DNA of 7,263 bases from Thermococcaceae archaeon (GTDB lineage: Archaea > Methanobacteriota_B > Thermococci > Thermococcales > Thermococcaceae). Below, piece by piece: positions 1 to 5,201 of this stretch. A program made the position numbers and the translations under genes. Position 1 is the stretch's first letter, and every line of letters starts with the position of its first letter. The stretch lies in NCBI GenBank assembly GCA_027064745.1, contig JAMOPD010000303.1, positions 1 to 7,263 on the forward strand, given 5' to 3'. The notes below the pieces were generated by a model that was not told where the DNA came from, did not search any database, and saw nothing but the letters and a program-made list of their open reading frames with translations.

Positions 1-472
1 GCTGGATGACCGCCCAGTTGCCCTCCTCATCGAGAAAGAAGACGTGATGGTAGAGCTGGTAGCCGGTCTGGAGGGCGACGGTGTCCACCTTCGCGACCAG
101 CCGTGATGTTCTCACGTAGGGCTCGGGGTCGAGTTCGTAGAGTTCGGCTATGGTTTTCAGCTCCTCCGGTGTTGCCCGGCTCTTTTTGCCCTTCCCGCCT
201 GCAGCTTTAACCCCCAGCTCCTCCCTCCAGAGGGCGTCCTTTATCATGCCAGCCGTCACGGTGGTTGAACCCGAGGAGTCCCAGTCCATTCCGATGACGT
301 TGTTGAAGGCCTGAAACCAGACCGGGTCGGAGAGCCTCTCAAGGAGACCCTTCGTTCCGTACTCCTCAACTGCCAGAATTAGCACTAACTGGGTGAGCTT
401 CCTCATTCTTTGCGCCAGCCACGCCGGAACGTGACCGCCGTGTAAAGGTAACTCTGCAAGTCCTCTCCTCAT
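1..472 (-). CDS. DUF763 family protein, 3' end beyond the window
   Basis: Translating the minus strand from the ATG at 472-470 gives 157 codons with no stop before the window edge, so the C-terminal part is missing. The N-terminus, MRRGLAELPLHGGHVPAWL (residues 1-19), is the hallmark opening of DUF763 (COG1415), common in archaea and some bacteria. No biochemical function is established for it that I know of. Further family-like segments are a GMDWDSSG-type stretch near residues 61-68 and TGYQLYHHVFF at 136-146. Codon use is GC-rich, unlike the AT-rich HAD gene and the operon. No good Shine-Dalgarno precedes the ATG, but a TATA-like box lies about 25 bp upstream, so a leaderless or nearly leaderless transcript is likely. 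The family call is strong; the role is unknown. Confidence 0.88.
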   Translation of the reverse strand, partial: MRRGLAELPLHGGHVPAWLAQRMRKLTQLVLILAVEEYGTKGLLERLSDPVWFQAFNNVIGMDWDSSGSTTVTAGMIKDALWREELGVKAAGGKGKKSRATPEELKTIAELYELDPEPYVRTSRLVAKVDTVALQTGYQLYHHVFFLDEEGNWAVIQ

Positions 473-489
473 CAAAGAATATACACCCA

Positions 490-503
490 CGAAAATTTAA
501 AGG
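490..503 (-). promoter_or_regulatory. TATA/BRE-like promoter of the DUF763 gene
   Basis: Read on the minus strand this is AACCTTTAAATTTTCG-like, with a TTTAAATTTT core centred near 497. That is about 25 bp before the ATG at 472, so transcription would start at or very near the start codon. This explains the absence of a Shine-Dalgarno sequence. Confidence 0.5.
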
Positions 504-533
504 TTATTAAAAACTCTAACGAATCACCTGTCC

Positions 534-594
534 GATACTGTCAGGATAAGTTAGACAGCCTGTCGGGCGCTCCCACAGGTTATCCTAACATTAT
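534..594 (+). repeat. 61-bp inverted repeat, left copy
   Basis: Identical over all 61 bases to the reverse complement of 2264-2324; identity stops abruptly at both ends. The copy starts GATACTGTCAGGATAAG and ends TTATCCTAACATTAT. It can also fold on itself. Arms 539-549 and 580-590 pair at 10 of 11 positions, and an inner stem CCTGT(C)GGG / CCCACAGG with a 4-base loop (568-571) stacks on the right arm; 9 bases bulge on the left. It lies between the DUF763 promoter and the HAD gene. No transposase is encoded between the copies. It may be a MITE-like element, an IS end, or a palindromic interspersed repeat; I do not recognise the family. Confidence 0.9.
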
Positions 595-716
595 CCCACA
601 GCATGGAGCTATATTCTAAAATGAAATCATGAGTAAATCCCTTGACTGGCTTGAAGTAGGCATAGATGCATAATGTTTTGGTTTTTGAATTTTCCTTTCT
701 TGCTCCTTTGGATGTT
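595..716. other. Short intergenic stretch between left repeat and HAD gene
   Basis: These 122 bp hold no supported gene. A T-rich run on the plus strand (676-709) could end a plus-strand transcript, but no plus-strand gene precedes it. A 14-codon plus-strand frame at 629-673 starts MSKSLDWLE, like the N-terminus of many HEPN-domain proteins. It has no ribosome site and stops almost at once, so it is at most a scrap. Confidence 0.4.
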
Positions 717-1385
717 TCACTCCCGAATCTGGGAGATCAATAAATTGTAGAGTTCCTGAAGATTATTTACGTAGTAATCAGCACCCTCAACCTTTCTAAA
801 CCTCATTATCTGAACTACCCTCAGCCCTGCTCTATGCCCTGCAATAATATCCAGTCTGCTGTCTCCAACCATTAGAGCCCCCTCTGGTGTGAGCTGGAGG
901 CTATTCAAGGCCTTTTGGATGAGATGGGGGTTGGGCTTCACTCCGTTGAGATAACTATAATCCTTCCCTAAGACGACATCAAAATATTTATTTAAGCCGA
1001 ACAGTTCCAACACAAATTCGGTGCACTCCTGAGAGGCGTTGCTAACTGCACCAAACTTTAAACCGAGATTTTTGATATCCTTTAAGATATCAACATCTGA
1101 AAACGCCTTAATTTTACCCTGTTTAGCTAATTCTCTGCGATACTTCAAGCTTAGACCATCAACTAGTTTCCAAAATTCAACATGATCAATTCCAAATCGT
1201 TCTACATAACTCCGTGGCAACTCGCCTTTTGTCATCTTTCTGTAGGTAGAGTAATCGAGCTTTATATCTCTCTCCAGAAGCGCAGGTTTAACATATAACC
1301 TATACCATTCCTCTTGATTGTAACCATCATAATACACAAGAGTTTCATCGACATCAAAGATTATTCCGCGGATGATTTTAATCAC
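717..1385 (-). CDS. HAD-superfamily hydrolase (probable small-molecule phosphatase)
   Basis: A 222-residue protein with all four haloacid-dehalogenase motifs. Motif I is DVDET (nucleophile D11, acid/base D13); motif II is S115 in AVSNAS; motif III is K150 in GVKPNP; motif IV is GDSRLD (D175, D179). The helical cap lies between motifs I and II (about residues 20-95), the arrangement of subfamily IA phosphatases such as phosphoglycolate phosphatase. The DxD pair favours a Mg-dependent phosphatase over a dehalogenase. The substrate cannot be read from the sequence. The start is GTG: an in-frame TGA lies 21 bp upstream and no later start precedes motif I. Its GAGG is only 2 bases from the GTG, so initiation is unusual. 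It lies 74 bp downstream of serK on the same strand but has its own TATA-like box. The base composition is clearly more AT-rich than in DUF763 or serK. Confidence 0.88.
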   Translation of the reverse strand: MIKIIRGIIFDVDETLVYYDGYNQEEWYRLYVKPALLERDIKLDYSTYRKMTKGELPRSYVERFGIDHVEFWKLVDGLSLKYRRELAKQGKIKAFSDVDILKDIKNLGLKFGAVSNASQECTEFVLELFGLNKYFDVVLGKDYSYLNGVKPNPHLIQKALNSLQLTPEGALMVGDSRLDIIAGHRAGLRVVQIMRFRKVEGADYYVNNLQELYNLLISQIRE

Positions 1386-1444
1386 CGCCTCAGGATTGGC
1401 TGTTCATCATAACTCAGCCGGTTAATCCCTCCTCATTGGCAGAG

Positions 1445-1454
1445 AAATTTAAAA
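1445..1454 (-). promoter_or_regulatory. TATA-like box upstream of the HAD gene
   Basis: The minus-strand core TTTTAAATTT sits directly after the serK stop codon and would place transcription start near 1424, leaving a leader of about 40 bases. The same T-rich stretch could also serve as the serK terminator. The leader contains GAGGAGGG (1427-1434), but it is 42 bases from the GTG and too far to serve it. Confidence 0.4.
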
Positions 1455-1459
1455 TGAAA

Positions 1460-2188
1460 TCAAAAGAGATCCTCCAGCTTAACGTCGATCATATCTGGAA
1501 TAAACGGAAGTACATGCCTGGTGGTTTTAGGTGAGTAGACCTCTCCTCTTTTAACGAGCTCCATGACGTCTTCCTTGCTTGGGGCTTTTCTGACGAAGAC
1601 ATAGTCAATCTCACCTTTGCTCATGTCATCCTTAGCATCCTCTTTGAGGCCATAATAGATGAGCTCTATGGCTTTTTCTTGGTTCATTTCATCAAGAACC
1701 TTGCTCACCTTTTTCTGCTCGTTAAGGCCGCCTGGAATGGAAAAGCTCTTCTCACCCACTATCGCGAAGGCGATCTCGCCCCTCTCGGCCTTCTCCTCGG
1801 CCTCGGGATCCTCAACGACCTCGAGTCCCTCCTTTTTAAGGCGCTCGATGACTTCATCAAGGTTACCCTTGAAGGCCGGGTACCAAGTGTAGACCTTGAC
1901 GTCGTCGCTGAAGTAGTCGAGTATAACGGAAGGGGCTTTCTTGGCGCCGAGCTTCTGAAGGCCTGCCCATCTGTGATGGCCGTCAACTATCAGGTACATG
2001 TCCTCACCTGGAACCTTGGCGAGGAGCATTGCCTTCCAGAAAACGCCAGAACCAGTTACACTCTCAATAAAATCTTCAAGCTCCTTCTGGACGAGTTGCT
2101 CATGCGGCTTCATTTTGTCGAGCTCGATAAAAACATAATCAACTTTCTTTACAGGAATGTCATATTTTGGAACCTTTTCAACCCCCAT
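1460..2188 (-). CDS. serK: ADP-dependent L-serine kinase (SerK)
   Basis: A 242-residue cytosolic enzyme that phosphorylates free L-serine with ADP, giving O-phospho-L-serine and AMP. In Thermococcales this feeds cysteine synthesis. It has the ParB/sulfiredoxin-like nucleotide fold. The residues reported as important in the T. kodakarensis enzyme are at the same numbers: E30 (in KPHE30Q, the proposed catalytic base) and W102. The family motif VDGHHRW is at 68-74. Length and ends (MGVEKVPKYD to the EDLF terminus) match the characterised protein. A longer frame runs up to 2254, but the ATG at 2188 is chosen because GGAGG (2196-2200) lies 7 bases before it and the added 22 residues would be encoded by the promoter and leader. 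The gene lies inside the 61-bp inverted repeats, followed by the HAD gene. Nothing suggests damage. Confidence 0.96.
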   Translation of the reverse strand: MGVEKVPKYDIPVKKVDYVFIELDKMKPHEQLVQKELEDFIESVTGSGVFWKAMLLAKVPGEDMYLIVDGHHRWAGLQKLGAKKAPSVILDYFSDDVKVYTWYPAFKGNLDEVIERLKKEGLEVVEDPEAEEKAERGEIAFAIVGEKSFSIPGGLNEQKKVSKVLDEMNQEKAIELIYYGLKEDAKDDMSKGEIDYVFVRKAPSKEDVMELVKRGEVYSPKTTRHVLPFIPDMIDVKLEDLF

Positions 2189-2190
2189 AA

Positions 2191-2538
2191 TTATGCCTCC
2201 CACAGGTTTATACATAGTTTTAAAATGGCGAGGAAGATAAAAACCTTTCCACAAGATATGTGCATAATGTTAGGATAACCTGTGGGAGCGCCCGACAGGC
2301 TGTCTAACTTATCCTGACAGTATCTGCTGGGTGCTCTATCATTCTGATTAATAGCTTTAACAAATTTTACCAACAATTTTAATGCTAACTCTATAGGGAT
2401 TGTTACATTCCATCCTACTACTTCAGAGCCTTTATGAGGCGTAAATATGCACTTCAATCCCCATTCCACCTCCAACTGTTTTCCATGTGAAACTGCTTGA
2501 ATTTCCATTTTCACACTCTTGTTCCACTCGACTTTCAC
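2191..2538 (-). CDS. Small hypothetical protein whose C-terminus is encoded by the repeat; possibly truncated
   Basis: An open frame of 115 residues from a GTG at 2538. Residues 1-71 look like ordinary protein, with alternating charged and hydrophobic stretches (VEWGLKCIF, GWNVTIPIELALKLLVKFV). From about residue 72 the frame is the 61-bp repeat, then the serK promoter and leader, so the last 44 residues are unlikely to be original. This suggests an older gene cut short where the repeat lies. The GTG overlaps the stop of the 28-codon frame upstream (GTGA), consistent with translational coupling, or with one gene broken by a frameshift: this frame stays open upstream to a TAG at about 2567, adding EYSHLVGI just before the start. 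No family recognised; it may not be expressed. Confidence 0.35.
   Translation of the reverse strand: MKVEWNKSVKMEIQAVSHGKQLEVEWGLKCIFTPHKGSEVVGWNVTIPIELALKLLVKFVKAINQNDRAPSRYCQDKLDSLSGAPTGYPNIMHISCGKVFIFLAILKLCINLWEA
2196..2245 (-). promoter_or_regulatory. serK promoter and Shine-Dalgarno site
   Basis: On the minus strand an AAAGGTTTTTATC-type BRE/TATA element (core 2236-2243) lies about 50 bp before the ATG. It predicts transcription start near 2215 and a leader of about 27 bases. The leader carries GGAGG at 2196-2200, spaced 7 bases from the start codon. The right-hand 61-bp repeat ends 18 bp upstream of this element. Confidence 0.6.
2264..2324 (-). repeat. 61-bp inverted repeat, right copy
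   Basis: The exact reverse complement of 534-594, so the two copies face each other across 1,669 bp carrying serK and the HAD gene. The bases just outside (ending CCTGTCC on the left, starting TGCTGGG on the right) show no obvious target-site duplication. The small minus-strand frame from 2538 runs straight through this copy, which supplies about 20 of its residues. Confidence 0.9.
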
Positions 2539-2621
2539 AATTCCAACGAGGTGGGAATACTCACTTCTGCTCCACTACTGATCTCTTTCCAAAATTTGAT
2601 ATAGCATATCAAGTGGACCAT
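2535..2621 (-). CDS. 28-residue small ORF with good start signals; possible 5' fragment of the next frame
   Basis: The product starts MVHLICYIKFWKEISSGA and ends at a TGA overlapping the GTG of the following frame by GTGA. A Shine-Dalgarno sequence GGTGAGG (2627-2633) sits 5 bases before the ATG, and a TATA-like box is at 2688-2696, so start signals are better than expected by chance. It may be a genuine leader peptide or small protein coupled to the next frame. Alternatively it is the N-terminus of a single gene whose reading shifts by one base near 2560, since both frames look protein-like on either side of that point. No homologue recognised. Confidence 0.3.
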   Translation of the reverse strand: MVHLICYIKFWKEISSGAEVSIPTSLEL

Positions 2622-2687
2622 ATATTCCTCACCATATCCTTTTGATATTCAAGTCGCTAATTGGAAATTCTACAACTTATGAACAGT

Positions 2688-2696
2688 CTTTTTAAA
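2688..2696 (-). promoter_or_regulatory. TATA-like box for the minus-strand small ORFs
   Basis: The minus-strand core TTTAAAAAG is preceded by A-rich sequence. Transcription start would fall near 2667, giving a leader of about 46 bases before the ATG at 2621. This makes 2622-2831 a divergent intergenic region shared with the plus-strand operon. Confidence 0.35.
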
Positions 2697-2733
2697 CTTT
2701 TAATTTTGATTTTATAACATAACATATCCAGAG

Positions 2734-2780
2734 TTTGAAATTTAAATTTCCAGTTTTCAAAATACTTTTGAAATTTAAAT
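2734..2780. promoter_or_regulatory. Palindrome and 14-bp direct repeat upstream of the operon
   Basis: GAAATTTAAATTTC at 2737-2750 is a perfect 14-bp palindrome. TTTGAAATTTAAAT occurs at 2734-2747 and again at 2767-2780, exactly 33 bp apart, close to three helical turns. The second copy ends about 10 bp before the operon TATA box. This could be an operator for a dimeric regulator bound on one DNA face. The region is very AT-rich, so chance is a real alternative. Confidence 0.4.
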
Positions 2781-2789
2781 GCGACATCC

Positions 2790-2799
2790 TTAAATACTT
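2790..2799 (+). promoter_or_regulatory. Promoter of the zinc-ribbon/SPFH operon
   Basis: The TATA-like core TTAAATACTT predicts transcription start near 2819, about 13 bases before the first start codon. The short leader contains GTGAT (2822-2826), a match to the extended anti-Shine-Dalgarno region, 5 bases before the ATG at 2832. Confidence 0.5.
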
Positions 2800-2831
2800 A
2801 GAAAATCATTTATCCAAGATAGTGATGCCCT

Positions 2832-3800
2832 ATGCAGGCTTTCAAATGTGAAAGATGCGGTGCTCCTCTGGAGGTATCTCCTGAGACCATTATAGCGATA
2901 TGTCCCTATTGTGGCTATCCAAACCACATTAGTGGAAGCATTGATACAGAACATATATACATAGCTCCAAGCCTAAAGAAAGATGCGATTTACCAAGCAT
3001 TCATGAAAAGAGTTGAAAAGGACATGGATCTAAGAAGGCTCAAAGATGACATTCAAGTTGTGGAAATTGAAGGACACTACGTTCCTTATTGGAGGGGTCG
3101 AGTTTCCCTCACTGGAGAAGTTAAATACATGAAAAGAGAAACTGAATGTCATACCGTCACTGATAGCGAAGGAAACACCAGAGAAGAATGCCACACGGTC
3201 GAGAGGCATTATCACGAGTTCATAGACAGAACGATGTATCTAATGGGCTCAGCAAGGAGGCAGGTCACTGATTTTGGGATAAACGACATAATTGAGCATT
3301 ACAAAAAGAATTCTCCAAAGTTGAAACCCTTGAAAGACCTCAATGAGGATGAATGGCAGAAAATAAAGCTTGAAATACTGAACACGGAAATTGACGAACA
3401 GCAAGCAAAAATGCTCATGAAAGAGGATGCCGTTGACGTCGTCAGGGAAGAGTATAAGGCTAAATCCGATGAAATAGAATACTTCCGCTGTGAACCCAGC
3501 GAGCCAGAAGATGTAAGGCTTGTCCTTCTTCCAATATGGACGGTATATTACAAATACGGGAATTCGATATTCAAAGTTGCGTTTTCAGGATGGGATGGGA
3601 AGGATGTTGCCGCCACTGAACCTATGACAGCTCTAAGAAGGGCCATGTACATAGGAGGCATCATCATGGGAATTGTAATTGGTGGAGTTGGAGCAGCGGC
3701 TATTTCATCAGGAGCAGCCATATTGCCCCTCATTGCAGGAGCTGGATTAGCATACTACTCAGGAAGTAAAGTTCTTGCAGGAACGAGGATAGAGAGGTGA
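2832..3800 (+). CDS. Zinc-ribbon protein with C-terminal membrane hairpin (first paralogue)
   Basis: 322 residues. A TFIIB-type zinc ribbon lies at the N-terminus (C6xxC9, C24xxC27), then a long soluble domain, then two small-residue-rich hydrophobic helices (about 274-292 and 295-310) ending 12 residues from the C-terminus. R269/R270 before and R319/R322 after the hairpin suggest that both ends are cytoplasmic. The segment LPIWTVYYKYG (233-243), followed by GWDGK and EPMT, recurs in the next gene. Residues 104-128 carry an unusual doubled ECHTV motif (C106-H107, C120-H121) plus H126 and H128, a possible second metal site. The layout resembles bacterial YdjG-type proteins that anchor SPFH partners. 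It is first in a four-gene operon, and its stop lies inside the ribosome site of the next gene. Architecture is sure; function is inferred. Confidence 0.87.
   Translation: MQAFKCERCGAPLEVSPETIIAICPYCGYPNHISGSIDTEHIYIAPSLKKDAIYQAFMKRVEKDMDLRRLKDDIQVVEIEGHYVPYWRGRVSLTGEVKYMKRETECHTVTDSEGNTREECHTVERHYHEFIDRTMYLMGSARRQVTDFGINDIIEHYKKNSPKLKPLKDLNEDEWQKIKLEILNTEIDEQQAKMLMKEDAVDVVREEYKAKSDEIEYFRCEPSEPEDVRLVLLPIWTVYYKYGNSIFKVAFSGWDGKDVAATEPMTALRRAMYIGGIIMGIVIGGVGAAAISSGAAILPLIAGAGLAYYSGSKVLAGTRIER
3794..3800 (+). promoter_or_regulatory. Shine-Dalgarno site that fixes the start of the second operon gene
   Basis: GAGGTGA is a perfect match to the archaeal 16S tail and lies 5 bases before the ATG at 3806. 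It contains the stop codon of the preceding gene. It favours ATG 3806 over the in-frame GTG at 3797, which lies within the site itself. Confidence 0.65.
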
Positions 3801-3805
3801 GGAAG

Positions 3806-4693
3806 ATGGAGGTGCAGTGTCCAACATGTTCTGCCAAATTTGTTGTTCCAGACACTATAAGTGTCACAACATGCCCATACTGTGGCACAACATTTGAAGT
3901 TGAAAGTAAAGAGAAAGTAGGTGAGCATTTCTTCTTCCCACCGATAGGAAAAGATCCTGCAGGTTTGCTTTTAAAGTTCATCTCAAGAGAATACGGTGCT
4001 CCCGCGGATATAGTCGATGCTAGGGTTAAAGAGAAGGTTCTCCATTATGTTCCTGTACACTTCTTCTACATCCATGGCAACCTCATCGGAAGTACAGCAG
4101 AGGAAGTCATACTTATAGGGATACCCGCAGTTAAAAAGTTCAAAGAGCTACTCAGGAATTATCCGTTTCCAGTTAGAGGAAAACGGTTCTTTGACGAGAG
4201 TATAGTGAAAAAAGGAAAATATTATGAGCCTGAAATTAGCAGAGAGGAAGCGGAAAAGGAGGCAATCAGCAAAGTAGTAGCGGCTATTAAGCAGGAAGCC
4301 AGAGATTCAGGGGACTGGTTCAGCGAGGAAAAACTTGACCTTGATGTGCATTATCAGGGACTTGTGCATTATCCCATATGGGAAGTTCATTATGAATACG
4401 GGAGCGAGGAATTCTATGGTTTTGTGGATGGAGCTGATGGAAGGATAATAGAGGCCAAATATCCAATGACCAGCGAAGCCAGAAAAAAGGCAGGTGTGCT
4501 TGGAGGTGGAGTTTTAGCTGCTGGCATAGTGGCTGGTATCATCTTTGCAGCTGCAGGAGGCTTCTGGGGATTTTTAGGAGGATTCATACCTGGACTAGCC
4601 GGAGCTATACCTATACTATTTAAGAGTGCTCACAGAATCCAGACCACAGGGCAGATAAGAAGGGTTTATGAGCATATACATTTCAAACCATGA
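3806..4693 (+). CDS. Zinc-ribbon protein with C-terminal membrane hairpin (second paralogue)
   Basis: 295 residues from the ATG at 3806 (298 if the GTG at 3797 is used). The N-terminal zinc ribbon has C5xxC8 and C23xxC26, with the same 14-residue spacing as the first paralogue. A middle domain follows, then a Gly/Ala-rich hydrophobic pair (about 230-251 and 253-272) and a basic tail of about 20 residues. YPIWEVHYEYG, then a G-DG element and YPMT, align with LPIWTVYYKYG and EPMT upstream, so the two genes are diverged tandem duplicates. This copy lacks the Cys-His-rich loop of the first and has a longer tail after the hairpin. Probably a membrane anchor or sensor facing the cytoplasm, working with the downstream coiled-coil and SPFH proteins. 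No enzymatic motif is visible. Confidence 0.87.
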   Translation: MEVQCPTCSAKFVVPDTISVTTCPYCGTTFEVESKEKVGEHFFFPPIGKDPAGLLLKFISREYGAPADIVDARVKEKVLHYVPVHFFYIHGNLIGSTAEEVILIGIPAVKKFKELLRNYPFPVRGKRFFDESIVKKGKYYEPEISREEAEKEAISKVVAAIKQEARDSGDWFSEEKLDLDVHYQGLVHYPIWEVHYEYGSEEFYGFVDGADGRIIEAKYPMTSEARKKAGVLGGGVLAAGIVAGIIFAAAGGFWGFLGGFIPGLAGAIPILFKSAHRIQTTGQIRRVYEHIHFKP

Positions 4694-4705
4694 GGAGGTG
4701 TTCGA

Positions 4706-5200
4706 ATGGGAAAGGAAACCTCAATATTTGAAAAAATTGAGCTCCTCGTTCCGGGATTCCACGGCTACAAGCAGAAGGAGCTTCTCAGGGAGGATGATCG
4801 GCTTATAAGGGGTAAGGTTGCCGAACTTCTTGGGCAGGCAAAGAGGGAGCTTGAAAGGGCTCTTCAGAGGTGTGCGATGGTTGGCTGTCCTCAGCTGATG
4901 GCAATTGAGAATCTCAGGAAAAAAACGATGATGCTGGAAGGAAGGATTAAACATGCTGAAGCTGGTTATAGGGGGTATTTCGACAGGATCAAGTTCAAAG
5001 AGGACGAACTGAGGAAGCTTATTGAATATGATGCCAATATGATTGAAGATGCACAGGCAATACTTGAAGATGCACAGGCAATAAGTGCGGCAGTGGCTAA
5101 TCCCCAGCAGCTTGGAATGGCAGTTCTCAATCTCGAAGATAAGCTTAATGAACTTGAGAGTGTTATATCCAACAGAATGAGCTTTGTGGTGGGTGAATGA
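4706..5200 (+). CDS. Small helical coiled-coil protein
   Basis: 164 residues, almost wholly helical and charged, with no signal peptide or membrane segment. The N-terminal part contains HGYKQKELLREDDRLIR (19-35), a GYxxKExxRExDxLxR pattern I associate with small proteins encoded beside SPFH genes. Two cysteines, C56 and C61, follow. Long heptad-bearing helices span about 65-127 and 139-154. Residues 114-127 are two copies of a seven-residue unit, (I/L)EDAQAI, encoded by a 21-bp tandem duplication. GAGGAGGTG (4692-4700), overlapping the previous stop, sits 5 bases before the ATG. The next gene starts 1 base after this stop, so translation is probably coupled. It may occupy the place PspA has in comparable bacterial operons, but at 164 residues it is shorter and I do not claim homology. 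Confidence 0.85.
   Translation: MGKETSIFEKIELLVPGFHGYKQKELLREDDRLIRGKVAELLGQAKRELERALQRCAMVGCPQLMAIENLRKKTMMLEGRIKHAEAGYRGYFDRIKFKEDELRKLIEYDANMIEDAQAILEDAQAISAAVANPQQLGMAVLNLEDKLNELESVISNRMSFVVGE
5043..5083 (+). repeat. 21-bp tandem duplication inside the coiled-coil gene
   Basis: The 20-base unit TTGAAGATGCACAGGCAATA occurs at 5043-5062 and again at 5064-5083, a period of 21 bases. It is in frame and adds exactly one coiled-coil heptad. Perfect DNA identity, not just protein identity, suggests a recent event. Confidence 0.9.
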
Positions 5201-5201
5201 A

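Noticed and set aside
629..673. Mini-frame starting MSKSLDWLE, like the N-terminus of HEPN-domain proteins
   Set aside because: Only 14 codons, no Shine-Dalgarno or promoter, and no further HEPN residues in any frame nearby. Too short to call even as a pseudogene.
1401..1412. Tiny upstream frame (MMNSQS) in the HAD leader as a possible regulatory uORF
   Set aside because: Six codons, with the nearest GAGGAGGG about 16 bases away, too far for efficient initiation. Its stop merely overlaps the weak HAD ribosome site.
1679..2278. Long open frame on the plus strand opposite serK (199 codons)
   Set aside because: It lies antisense to a complete, confidently identified enzyme and covers its own start in promoter sequence. 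The openness follows from serK codon use.
534..2324. Complete insertion sequence bounded by the 61-bp repeats
   Set aside because: Neither strand between the repeats encodes a transposase or recombinase; the two genes are a serine kinase and a HAD hydrolase, and no target-site duplication is visible.
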